Shown here: positions 45,084-55,900 of the stretch, one piece after another
How the letters are laid out: every line of letters begins with the position of its first letter
How positions within the stretch are numbered: the first letter of the stretch is position 1
Origin: Reticulascus tulasneorum
Lineage: Eukaryota; Ascomycota; Sordariomycetes; Glomerellales; Reticulascaceae
Direction: 5' to 3'
Assembly: GCA_001557505.1 (NCBI GenBank)
Contig: LSAX01000004.1
Location: 2,294,001 to 2,358,000 of the forward strand
DNA length: 64,000 nucleotides
The notes under the pieces: generated by a model
Seen by the model: only the letters and a program-made list of their open reading frames with translations
Databases searched by the model: none
Told to the model about the DNA's origin: nothing
Program-made: the position numbers and the translations under genes

Positions 45084-47674
45084 TCAAGACCCATTTTCTG
45101 CTGCCACCTTGTTCTTCCCAGCCTCCAATAAGAAAGCTTCCTCAATCGCAGCCCTGCGTCTGAAGACTCTCAGCCATCTTTCACCCCAACGACGTAGAAA
45201 CGCATCTCTCTGGCCAGATCCATCACCATCTTCCATCATCTCATCCTTGCTGCCGTGGGCCCAGCTGACAAGCGCATCTTCCATAGCGCGGAACAATTCG
45301 CGCATGGCTTTGATCTCTTGTGCATTTGTCTCCTCGTCCACATCTTCCCCTGGACCGATCAATTGCCTGACACGACCGGTCACTTTAGCGACAGTGTTGA
45401 AGACCATCTCGAAGACGTGGGATTGGGCGAGTGCATCTCCAATGCGGTTCCCATCTACATGGCTGCTGCCAACGAGTGCCCAATCGATGACGGATACGGG
45501 AGTGAGAATCGAGTAGTTAAGCAGCTTCTCGACGATGGACACAGCTACGCCTGGATGGGCGTGCCAATATGAGACAACAGCTGTGATGATTTGAGCACGT
45601 GCTGCTTCAGAGGCTGCACCAACATCAAGCAGTCGGTCTTTCGTTCGCTCGATACAAGCCAAGACATGGCTGAGCGACTTAGACCCAACCCAGCACACTG
45701 CTGTCATGAAGACGTCTGTGCTTGCGACAAGAGGGTCAAGGCTGCGATCTAGAGCGGCAGCGTGAATTCTCTCTATAACCGGTTGGAACTCGTCATCGGG
45801 TGCCTTGCGCTTCAGTAGCGCAGCTAGCTCACGGCCTTCGGCTGCAAAAGGTGTATCTGACCGGACTAGTTAGTTTGAAGGTCGAGAAGCAGGGTAGGTT
45901 TTGAACAGGGGCAACATACCGTCATCGCTAAACTTGAAATCCGGCACATCCTTCTCTTTTTCCGGTCCAATGAGGGTTTGGTATTGTTCGGGCAACGTGC
46001 CTTTGATTCTCTGGGCGAAGCTCAATCGAATCTCCTTGTCCAAAGCACCGACGATGAAAGCCTTGCATGGGTGAAGCTCAGGAAGGAAGACATCATCCAC
46101 CCATTCAATCCATTTCCAGGTGAAACCAAAGTTGCTCAGGTGGTGGGAGAACCAGTCGATGAACCGCTGGGTGAGTTCAACATCCATCCGACTCGTGTTG
46201 GAGTACAGATACCGGATCGCTCGCCCCAAGCTTGGAGCTATGGCAGCTGGGGCAATTTTGCAAGCCTCTGTCAGGACGGAATGGTAGTAGACAAGCTTAT
46301 GCTCTGGTGCGGGTAGCTGGAATAACTGGGAGAACACGGCATCGACTGCTACATCCTCGGGCTTCCAAGTAGACCGTCCTTCTTCGACATCTCGAAGTCG
46401 ATCGAAAGGCGTAGCACGCTTCACAAACGTGGTATCGGAAAAGTAGCAATCCAAGTCGATGAGATATCTAGCTGTGACATTGCGGTTGAAGTCCAGAATG
46501 TTGATAGTATCAAGCATTCCGTCTCTGACCAATGATGCGGCAATGTCTGTGACCGGAGGCACAGACTCGATCTCCTGATTGGCATATACCGAGAAGTATA
46601 CCTCCGGGAACAGCGGCCGGGGTCCAGCCACTACCTGTTCAGGAATAGTGATTGTCGGTAGGTCATGCTTTGTGGCGTTCTCGAGCTTCTCCTGCGCCTC
46701 GATCTCCTCTAGTGGCAGCTGCCATGGTCTCGGTAGACAGGCGAGCTTCCAGTCGTTCGCCGCCTCGTGTTGCAGCTGTTTCTGTAGTAACGCAATTACA
46801 CTCATCGACCCTGTAGGTTGTTCCTGGCTCTCGGGTAAATAAGGATCAATCAATGCTTGCAGAGCATGTGGTTCTGAGGCGATAATATCGGTCTTGTCCA
46901 TCAGATCTGCCGCTTTTTGTTGCCATTGCCCGGGGGCAGCTGCCATGATATATGGGATCGTGAGCAGAATAATCTTAACCAGCTCTGTACCGATGGTCTA
47001 TGCGCTTGTGAGCAATGTGAGGCGCAACTTCGTTCGAAGGCTTACCTACATCATCTGAGCTAGCAGTTTGCAGATCAACTGCACGGCTAAACAGTTCCTC
47101 TAGAACAGGGAAGACACCATCACCTCCCAGGCAACTCTGTAAGCAGCCCAAGAGCTTGAGATAAAGCTTGACATCCCTCCACTCGCCGATCTTGATCTTC
47201 GCCTCGGTCGCAGCGGCAGTCTTGGCGAGTATCTCTTGTACGATCACCGGTCGCAGTGTGTTCACAATAAGCACCACACCTGCAACGAAAGGCGTCTTCA
47301 GGGGTTGCTCGACAGCAAGCTGCAGAACGAGTTCGATGAAGCTATTTCGCAGCTCCGGGTCCTCGTGATTGTCCGAAACGACATGGGCAATGGACTGCAC
47401 CTCCTCGTGCCATCGACGCAGGGGCGATTCGGCGAGGTTGAGCAACTGCTTTCGGATCTTGACAGGCAATGGCGCGGTATCTAGTCTTCGTCGTGACTGT
47501 CTGTGATCATGCTCATCGTCATCTATGGTTATACATAAGTAAGCGAGCGTTGCATTGAGAAAGAGCTGAAAGTAGCCCCATTTGCAAGCACTGCTTACCT
47601 CTGAAACGTCGCTTTCTGTTGTTGTATCCTCCATTGTATCCGCCGCCGGAGCGTCTTCGGTCGTAGTCTGCCAT
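45084..47674 (-). CDS. cbc1: Nuclear cap-binding complex large subunit CBP80
   Basis: Four exons, 47674-47599, 47522-47050, 46997-45920 and 45856-45084, give about 799 residues. The N-terminus is Arg/Gly/Tyr-rich (MADYDRRRSGGGYNGGYNNR). The MIF4G-type helical domain begins with LPVKIRKQLLNLAESPLRRW, and TIGTELVKIILLTIPYIMAA, TWKWIEWVDDVFLPELHPCK and NYSILTPVSVIDWALVGS are all typical of CBP80/NCBP1. With CBP20 it binds the 5' cap of nascent RNAs and guides splicing, export and decay. At the end of exon 2 two donors lie 4 bp apart (GTAGGTAAGC); only the first keeps the frame. The last exon uses the CAG at 45857-45858, with a CTAAC branch site 13 nt before it. No defect seen. Confidence 0.93.
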
Positions 47675-49139
47675 TTCGATTGGCAACAGCGGATCGCGTG
47701 GCAAGTCAGTGCGTGATTGTTGTTGAATGTGAAGAGAGGTGATGCGCCCTCGACTCGCAGCCTCGAGATTGATGGATCCAAAAAAAAATGCTTGGAGAAA
47801 CACAGCTGGAGCTCTCCCTGTCGCGTCCAGCAGGCGCCAGAATATGTATGTTGGCCTGAGGCAGAAACCCGATGTTGGAGGCCCTGAGATTCTGTGGGCT
47901 GATGACGTCCTTTTTTTATTTGGGAAAGGAATTGGGCAAGAGCTTTGCAAACTGTCTCTGGTAAAGAAGTCACCAAATAAATCCGCAGGGATGAAGTATT
48001 TTCAAGGCCAGTGTATGTGTGCCAAAGGTTGCACGAGCTGGAATCCCAATATGTTCTAGTAGACGGTTATAGAGTGCAGCAGCAGGACTAGCTCGTCCTT
48101 TGATCTGTATTGACTGAAGTTGACTCCTTCTCAACAAGATCTCTCTCACATACTGGGAGTAGCACATTATCACCAACACAAATCACATGGAATTAGCAAG
48201 CTGTATACGCCATACAGGAGTAACCGTCGAGTCATGATGCCGCGGCTGTTTATTCCGATATATCCTTTCCATTTCTTCAACAACAGCAGTCTTTCCCAGT
48301 GTTTGAGCGAAGTAGCCAGTCGCAACCCTTTTAGTAACCTCCTTGGCGCTCATTACATCGTGAGTGCCAGACAAAAAGCAGAACTATGAATCTTTTTCAG
48401 GGGTCATGCCAAATACCTTCCAGGGTCATCCCCTCGCTCTCCTGAGCCGCATGAGGGGGGTCCAACTCCAAGCCACTTGTCCGTCGCCTATTCTCTGCCA
48501 GAAAAGGGTTGGCCATGACTTGACACACAACACAAAGATAGACGCCATAAATCCTTCAGCTGATGACGAGTGGGGGATTTTTTTCGAGACAAGATACGGG
48601 GTGAAATGAAGAAAGAAGAGGCCTAACCACCATGGGATCGCCCCTGCCACAAGAATAAGAAGAGGTATAACGGAATGGAGGAACAGCAAAGTAGCAGCCA
48701 TCTCAGTCATGCATCAGAAGGTGGTCTAAAACGTGATCCCCTGTGATATGCATCAATGCAGCGTCCCATAGCATGGCGAGCGACTTGGGGCACACCAGAA
48801 AGCGATGTCGTGGAGGGTCCAATCCTCGTCCAAGTCCTCTTCCCCGCATCGAGAAGATACCCAACGCTTCCCAGAACACACAAGATATCTCGCATATCCC
48901 TTGACATCGACTGGCCCGGTGCCTATCGAGTCTTCGACGCAGCCAGTTTCTAATGGTCATTCCATCATATTTCATCGTCACTTGAAACGGGTTTGTAGAA
49001 GAGCCGTTGTTTCTGCAGTCGTAAAAAACTTCGATGCTCGGTGTGGAGTAGTTGTAGAACATGTGGTTCGCCGTCAAGGAGAGTCGTAGACAAATCCAAT
49101 GAGAAGGCGAGACCGTGGGTAACCGTAGCTTGGGTGGAC
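47675..49139. other. Intergenic region, CBP80 upstream / GSK3 downstream
   Basis: About 1.5 kb between two minus-strand genes. A 94-codon hydrophobic minus-strand frame (48426-48710) and a longer one (48703-49329, overlapping GSK3) lack family motifs and are not called. Confidence 0.5.
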
Positions 49140-50622
49140 TCAGTCGAGTTTGGCAATCATCTCTTGCTTTGTCATCGGCGTGAAATTTTCGAGATCCAGG
49201 CCCCGCGATGCCAAAAGAGGCTTGATATGAGCAGGTACCAATTGCTGGTTCAGCGCCGGAGCGATGGAGAGTTCTGTTTCTGTTAGCCAAGCTGCCAACA
49301 TGTACTGTCCTGATTAAAGTGCTTACCATGTCGCGAGAAGTCGAATAGCGGCGGTAGATCCCGTACTTGCCCGCTTTGGTGTCGCGAATCGGGTAACTTC
49401 GTGCTCGGATCGCGAAGCTCGTCGAAGAAGGGATGAATCATTGCTTCGACAGATGCCTGTCTCTCCGTTGGTGTGTACTCGAGAAGCCTTGCAATCAGGT
49501 CAATAGCATTTGCGTCGGCCTTCCGGAAAACCTTGTTGAAAGGATGTGGCTTGATCTGGGGAAACTTGTGCTCCATATAATTGGGGTTCATGGTGCGGAT
49601 CTGCTCTCGAGTCGGCGTTCCCAACACTTTGATAATTTCGACCAACTGATCTATGCCCGATTCTCCGGGGAAGAGTGGCTGTCCCAGCATCAATTCCGCC
49701 ATAACGCAGCCGGTGGACCATACATCTATTGCCATGTTAGACTTTTATACCCGAGGGGAGGGTTGGCCGCAAGGGAAGCGCTCACCAATCTTCGTGGTGT
49801 AGTTCGTGGCACCAAAAATCAATTCGGGTGCTCGATAGTATCGAGAGCAGATATACGACACGTTCGGCTCGTTCTCGACCAAGATTTTTGCGCTCCCGAA
49901 ATCGCACAGCTTCAAAACGCCCGTGGTGGGGTCGAGCAGCAGGTTTTGCGGCTTGATATCGCGATGGCAGATTCCTTGAGAATGGATGTAGGCGAGGGCT
50001 CGGAATAGCTGGTAGATGTAGAGCTTGACCTCTAGGATGGGCATAGTCGTCTTCATCTTGTTGAAGAACCTAGATGCACGATAGACCGTCTCAGGCACGA
50101 ACTCCTGGACCAGGTTGAGGTACACTTCATCCTTCTGCATTCCAGTCAGTCATCAGTTCCCGCATTTAAAAAAAAAACCGGCCAAGAATCAATTCTCACG
50201 CGTTCGCCATTGGAGTAGTAGAAGGCCTTCAGCTGCACGATGTTTGGATGTCTGACAATTCGCATTATCTGCAGCTCTCGGTTCTGTTCGTTCTGTCAGC
50301 GCCCTCGGCCACCAAGCACCGCACACATCATGCATCCTGACCTTGAATCTCTTGTCTTGGAGGACGCGTTTGATAGCCGCGTCTTCCCCAGATGGAGATA
50401 GCTTTGTTTGGAAGACGACTCCAAAGGACCCGTTGCCCACAATCTTGCATTGAGTGTACTGCAAGTCCCTCGTTTCCCCCGTGATCCCGTCTTGTACCTT
50501 CTCACGGATGACTTCTGAGATGCAGGGGTTAGAAAAAGGGCCAAAGAAAGGGATTCATAATTTTCCAAAAGCTTACCTCCCATCCTGAGGGTATTGAATG
50601 CGGCAGGGCGATTCTGCGCCAT
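49140..50622 (-). CDS. GSK3: Glycogen synthase kinase 3 homolog
   Basis: Six exons: 50622-50577, 50514-50342, 50283-50200, 50134-49786, 49725-49327 and 49273-49140, giving 394 residues, the typical fungal GSK3 size. It starts [20 protein letters not shown]. The kinase domain has [51 protein letters not shown] and the GSK3 activation loop [20 protein letters not shown] with the conserved Tyr. The tail ends [14 protein letters not shown] then [14 protein letters not shown]3 kinases phosphorylate primed substrates and in filamentous fungi influence growth, conidiation and stress responses. The last intron ends in two AG sites 6 bp apart, both in frame; I use the downstream one, which gives the conserved RHELSIAP. 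A very long gene-free region lies upstream. Confidence 0.97.
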
Positions 50623-51270
50623 GGTAAAGCGAGGCCGTTAGGTCCTGGCAGCCCGTGTTATCGCTGGTCGGAGGTGGATGTGGACGAGGCCAAAGTGGTG
50701 AGGGGTAGAAGCGTCGAAACTGTAAGGTCGGCCGTGTTGGGCGAGACGATCCGAATGAACGGCAATGTTCCGATTGACTCGAGCTTAGTAGAGGACTCTG
50801 AAGAGGGAGCCTGCCGCTAGGTGGGCGAAATGGACGTTGACAGGCGATTCGTGTAGATGCTGCAGTGCAGGAGGCTGAATCGTCAGATGATGACGGAGTG
50901 AAGTTTGGTCGGTTGGTCTTTTGTTGGAACGTCTGGGGAGGCTCGTGGTTCTGCGGGATCCAACTGTAACAACGATCCGCAGCTAGGTTCGAAATGTGAC
51001 ACTAGGCTAACTAACGTCTTAGCAAACCGCCGTCAACTGGAGCATATGTGTTTCGTTTTAGGTTAAGAAGGGGGTCGAGGTGGGAAGCATGTGGGCGTCT
51101 CGTGCGACAAAGAGAATGGACGAGGGTGATGGAGAGACGAGGGGTGCGGGGCGGGAAGTGTTCACCACAGCCAGAAAATGGCAGGGAAGGGGTTATTAAG
51201 AATGATGGCGACGATGCAGCAGCCCCAGCCAGAAACGGTGGCAACTCGACAACGAGAAATGGAGGTACGT

Positions 51271-51287
51271 AGCAGCAGCAGCAGCAG
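51271..51287 (+). repeat. CAG-type microsatellite
   Basis: AGCAGCAGCAGCAGCAG at 51271-51287, followed at about 51299-51340 by GT/GA-rich simple sequence. Non-coding, upstream of GSK3. Confidence 0.8.
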
Positions 51288-52268
51288 GAATGGGAGGGGT
51301 GTGAGTGAGAGAGTGTGTGCGTGTGTGTGTGGGTGAGTGTGCGCTATGCATGCAGCAAGTAGTGAGGTGCTTTTTTTCCCTTTTGTAGTGGAAGAATGCC
51401 AGGTACATGCAGGTGAGTGTAGCGCGAGGCAGCTACCTAAGTATGAGGTAAGGTAGGAGGGTGGATGTTATGTGCACTGCTGCAGTGAACTGGTGACGAC
51501 GGGCCGGGTGACAGGCGGCGGCTGCTTTGGGGAATGCGGTGATGACGGCACAGCACATGGTAGGGCAGGATACCCGGGAGGGGAGGGGGAGTAGGACTAG
51601 GAGGAGGAATGGTAGGAGAGGAATTTGGTGTATATTGCAGGGAAATCGCACTGGGGCTTGGTGGCTACTCACAAGAAAAAGTTTGTCAATTCGAAAAGCG
51701 GAATTCAGGCGGTAACCTCACTGTTGGAGAGCTGGTTTTCGAGAATGTTGATGGTATTCAAAGGTGATCGTGGGTGGCTGAACTGTATTCCTCTACCAGG
51801 AGTCGAGGGGGGGGTATTGGCGTGATGGTGGTGGAATGGGAGAGCCCGTTCGGTAGGCCGCCGCAGACCGGGTTGGCTGGACTGATATCTCAAAAAGTTT
51901 CAAGTAGTCGCATTCCAGGCTCTGAGGCTGATCAGATCCACGATGTCTCCAATCAAGAGGATCGAGGCCGAAGAATGAAAGTGGAATGCTGGCCACGGGC
52001 AACTTTTTCTTGGTGGTGGGTGGAAGGCACGGGAGAGGGGGGGTTTTTGACGTGGTGTTGAGGGCGCGCAGAACCGCACGGCAGACAGACTAGTTGGGAG
52101 ACCCGGTGGAATATATTGGTCCTCGGGGGATCAAGCTCCAAAATGTGGGAGTGTCTGGGCGTCCGGGGTGGCAGAGCGGTGCTTCTCAAGCAGCCACAGT
52201 GAGAGAGGGAGAGGGGTGAGTGAGAAAAGAGAGTTCAACACGAGTGAATGCGTGCGTCAGAGTTTGTA

Positions 52269-52296
52269 TGAGAGAGAGAGAGTGGGAGAGAGAGAG
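52269..52296 (+). repeat. GA-rich simple sequence
   Basis: Two GA runs (ATGAGAGAGAGAGAG and GGGAGAGAGAGAGA) interrupted by TG lie here; a similar tract lies at about 52528-52560. On the GSK3 strand these are CT tracts, common in fungal promoters and leaders. Confidence 0.75.
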
Positions 52297-52712
52297 ATGG
52301 AGATGGAGAGCTATTGCTGGCCTGTGAACCAAAGAATGCAGGTTGTAGGTAAAAGGAGGTATGGAGGTAATATGAATCCGCGAGAAAGCGGCGAAGAGGG
52401 GGTTTAGGTAGTTAGAGTTGAAGAGTCGAAGGTGAGCTAGGCTACCCGAGTCGCTAGAGGTCTGTCTGATGGTGGAGGTAGGTAAGTAGGTCGGTAGGTG
52501 TGGAAGTCGATGCGGGGGATGGATGAGAGAGAGAGTGCGTGAGTGACAGCGAGAGAGAGACGATGGATGAGACCGTCAAAGGGGGGCCGGCGGTGGCGGT
52601 GGTGGCCAGCAACAGGCAAGAAAGAATTTGGTAAGTGTCACCCGCCGGAGAGTTCCAAGTTGTCAGGTGATTGTTTTGTTATAGGAACACGAAAAGCGTC
52701 TGCTTCCCAGCT

Positions 52713-52736
52713 CAGTCAGTCAGTCAGTCAGTCAGT
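52713..52736 (+). repeat. (CAGT)6 microsatellite
   Basis: Six exact CAGT units. It lies about 2.1 kb upstream of GSK3 and is followed 125 bp later by the GGAC/AGAC array. Confidence 0.92.
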
Positions 52737-52860
52737 CGGCGGTCGGCCAGGGCGTGCAAGTCCTCTCTTCTTGTTATTGTCCTATTGTGTTGTTGGTCGT
52801 TCGGGGGTCGTCGATCAGTTCCAGGCACGGCAAAGAATAGCTTCTGGTTGGAGAACAGAC

Positions 52861-52869
52861 GGACGGACG

Positions 52870-52916
<47 letters not shown>
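52861..52916 (+). repeat. (GGAC)4(AGAC)10 compound microsatellite
   Basis: Four GGAC units run directly into ten AGAC units in the same 4-bp phase, so one block arose from the other by a point change and slippage. Length polymorphism between strains is likely. Confidence 0.95.
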
Positions 52917-52921
<5 letters not shown>

Positions 52922-55900
52922 AGAGCACGAGGCAGAGTCAACTTTGGGCAAGAAGGGTTCCCGATGCTGGGGTTTTGTTGTCGACCAAGGACCCGCTAGG
53001 CTGGGCTGCTCATGTGGTCAATTTGAGACGACCAACAGGCGCTAAAACGAGTCGCAGCATCGGCAAGCGGAAGTCACTGGCACCAGAATTACCTACATCC
53101 CTCCCTCCATCCATACATATCCTTTGGCATCCTCTCATATGGGGACTCTTTCGCGTGTACGGGTCTGCCCCATGCTCTCTCACCAAGCTCCCATGCATTC
53201 GGTAGTACCTTTCTGCCTTCCTGAATGGAGGAGGCGATGCGAGAGAGACCTGCTGAGTGACCGCCGATTCTGCAGGGTCCAACGACATCCATCAGCAGCA
53301 CGCACCGGATATTGATTGCTTGATTACTTGCTTGGTTGCTGCCAGCTACGTTATGTAGCTACATAGCTAGCTAGCCTGTCCTCGTGTCTGTGTCTGTGTC
53401 TGTCGCTCGGTCGGTATATAATATCCATGTCTCTCTTTCTGCTACCTCTTGTTTTGATTTGTCTCGTCTGGTCCCGCTGCTGCTGGCTTGCTGTCCTGGC
53501 AGAGAACCTCTCGCTCAATCCAGGGAGACAGCTCGGGAGCCAAACTTGGCGGTGCCTTCCGGGCGGTACACGCTCGTCGGGTCAGAAGTCTCGCCCCGTC
53601 AAACCAACAACTGGGCACGGGACTCAGCGAGCATGAGGTGGGTAAGCTTTAAACGCCGTGAGCCGACCTTTGCTATACGAACCCTTGAGCTACTCTCTTA
53701 TTCCGCGGTCAGATTTTGCGGGATTCCGATATTAATTTACAGTTGATCGCAGCTGGGATCCGTGACCGCGGCATTCCCCTTAATCACAATGCAGCCTTGA
53801 AAGTGTGAAGTTGCAGACTGGACATTCCTCAGGACGCCGGGCTCAGCCCAACAAGAAACTCTCGTCCAAGTGTTGTCGTGCCCCGCCAAGAATGAGCCGA
53901 CAAAAGCTATCCAATATGGCACAAGACATTCATGAGGACGAGGTTATTCCTGGTACGGATCTCAGAATTACTAGCCAAAGAGAACCGACTCCCTCCAACT
54001 TTCAGTAATGATCCCAGGCCCAGGGAAGGACACGGCGCCCGCGGCAATAGAGGCAGAGTAGGCTTCGCGATCATTACAGCCCAGCAGCTACATAGTAAGC
54101 GACTGCTTGGGACTAGGTGGATCGAGCATCGAGCATCGAAATAATCTTAAGTCGAATCACCTGCAGCATTGTGTGTTCTGCGCCTGTATCGAGTCCCACA
54201 CACGCAGTCCTTGCACACCCCTTTGAGGATTCTTCAGTCTTCTAAGGCATGAACAAGGATAGGCTTCTATGCCTTTTGAACGTCGTGCGTCGTGTGCGCG
54301 GAGGAGTGTGCGGATGTCCCACGGATGGAGGGGGTGGGACCACCATGCGAGGGAGCTGCCACAGCTTCTTCGCCCCAACCCCTACCAGTCCCTTAAAGCT
54401 GTGTCGTTGGCTTGCGAAACTGAGGCAATTGTGCTCGCATCTCACCAAATTGACCTCGACCAAGCTTGGATCTCATTTTGTCTGGCCCAGATCTTCATCT
54501 TTCTCTATTTCTGGTTGCTCGCCAAGCCGGTCCCCGGGCTCCCTATGACGATGAATCGATTTCTCGAGCAGTATTAAACAGAGTGCGGGGCATCGAGAGT
54601 TAGAGAGATGGTAATGCTACGAGGCCACCGCGCTACACTACTAGGTCGAGAGGGGGAGGGGTCATGAGCTGGGCTGGTGGAGCCACTCCACTCGTTTCTC
54701 CATGGGCAAAAGTGCGTCTACGCTGGATGAAGACAAACCTCGAAGCAACCATAGGGGAGCTCTATTGCTTGGACCTGCGCACCATGTGGGTAAAAGCGAA
54801 GCCCTTCCAATGGGGCCGGAGGTCGACAGACCTCGAAATGTACGTCTTCGGATTGGTAATAGGCATTCCGGGTAAGGCACGCCACGGGACCTTTTGGGAG
54901 TCTTGGAAGTCACTCTTGCACCTGGAAGCCGATAAGGAAAGCCGAGAAGAGATCCCTGGGCCCGGCATGAGCGGGTTCTGGTGACACTGCCGGGTTGAAG
55001 CTTGACGAAGTGGCATTGCAGCAGGTTCGGGCGGGCTGCCCAAGATCCCAAATGGAGTAGCAAATGCCTGATGCCAGAGTGAGGGATCATTGAAGTCTAC
55101 ATCTGGGAGAAGACGGTTGGTGGGTTCTTAGTTAGTGGTGGTGGATTTCTGGTTCCTACGTCATGCCCAGAGCAACATGAAGCTAACCCAGCGACTTGCC
55201 CACCTACCCTGCAACTCGCCCGGCGCTTGGGCTTCACCGGAAGACGCACAGAACCCTTGAAGCCTCATCAATCACGAACTCCCCCTTCGTCCCCCATCGC
55301 TACTCGTGGTTCACCGATGGGTATCTCTCCGAGTCTCATGGCGCCACATCGTCCAATTGGAAAGGGGTTTGTCTAACCTGCTACGTAGTACCTATCGTCG
55401 AGAACCCACGCCCTGGCCGGGAACGGGGGGTGGTGGTGGGTGAGGGTTGGCGGTTCGAACGAGCGTAGCACCAGCAGCAGGCGGGAAATGTTTCATGTAG
55501 GTACATGCAAAGAAGCTCCAGGATTGGGCTTTACGGTGGTCTTTTTCTGGATACAAAAATTGGTCTCATGACCTGCCCATGCAACGCTAATGGCAGATTT
55601 TAGGTTCACCTGGGCCACTAATAATAAGGGTCAGCAAGCATCTGATCACCCATCCAGGCAAAAAAGAGGAAGGGAAAAAAGGAAGAAGCCATGACATGAC
55701 ATGACAACAGCGGAGACATTAAAGCAAGACAGAGGAAAGGGGCGGAAAAGGGGCGAATGGGTTCGGAAGAAAGCCTTCTGGACCGGCCTGTCTCTCCGTG
55801 AGGACGCCCAAATCCTTGTTACCCAATCGTGCCAATTCAACGCGACGCCTTTTTGGCAAGGCAGGGAGATGCAAAGAATGCTGGAGGAGCGAATCACTCC

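Noticed and set aside
48426..48710. 94-codon hydrophobic minus-strand frame
   Set aside because: Leu-rich start could be a membrane segment, but the rest looks random and no splice partner or family is seen.
48703..49329. 208-codon minus-strand frame
   Set aside because: Overlaps the last exon of GSK3 in another frame; contains no family sequence.
52861..52916. CRISPR-like or satellite array
   Set aside because: Units are only 4 bp and have no spacers; a simple microsatellite.
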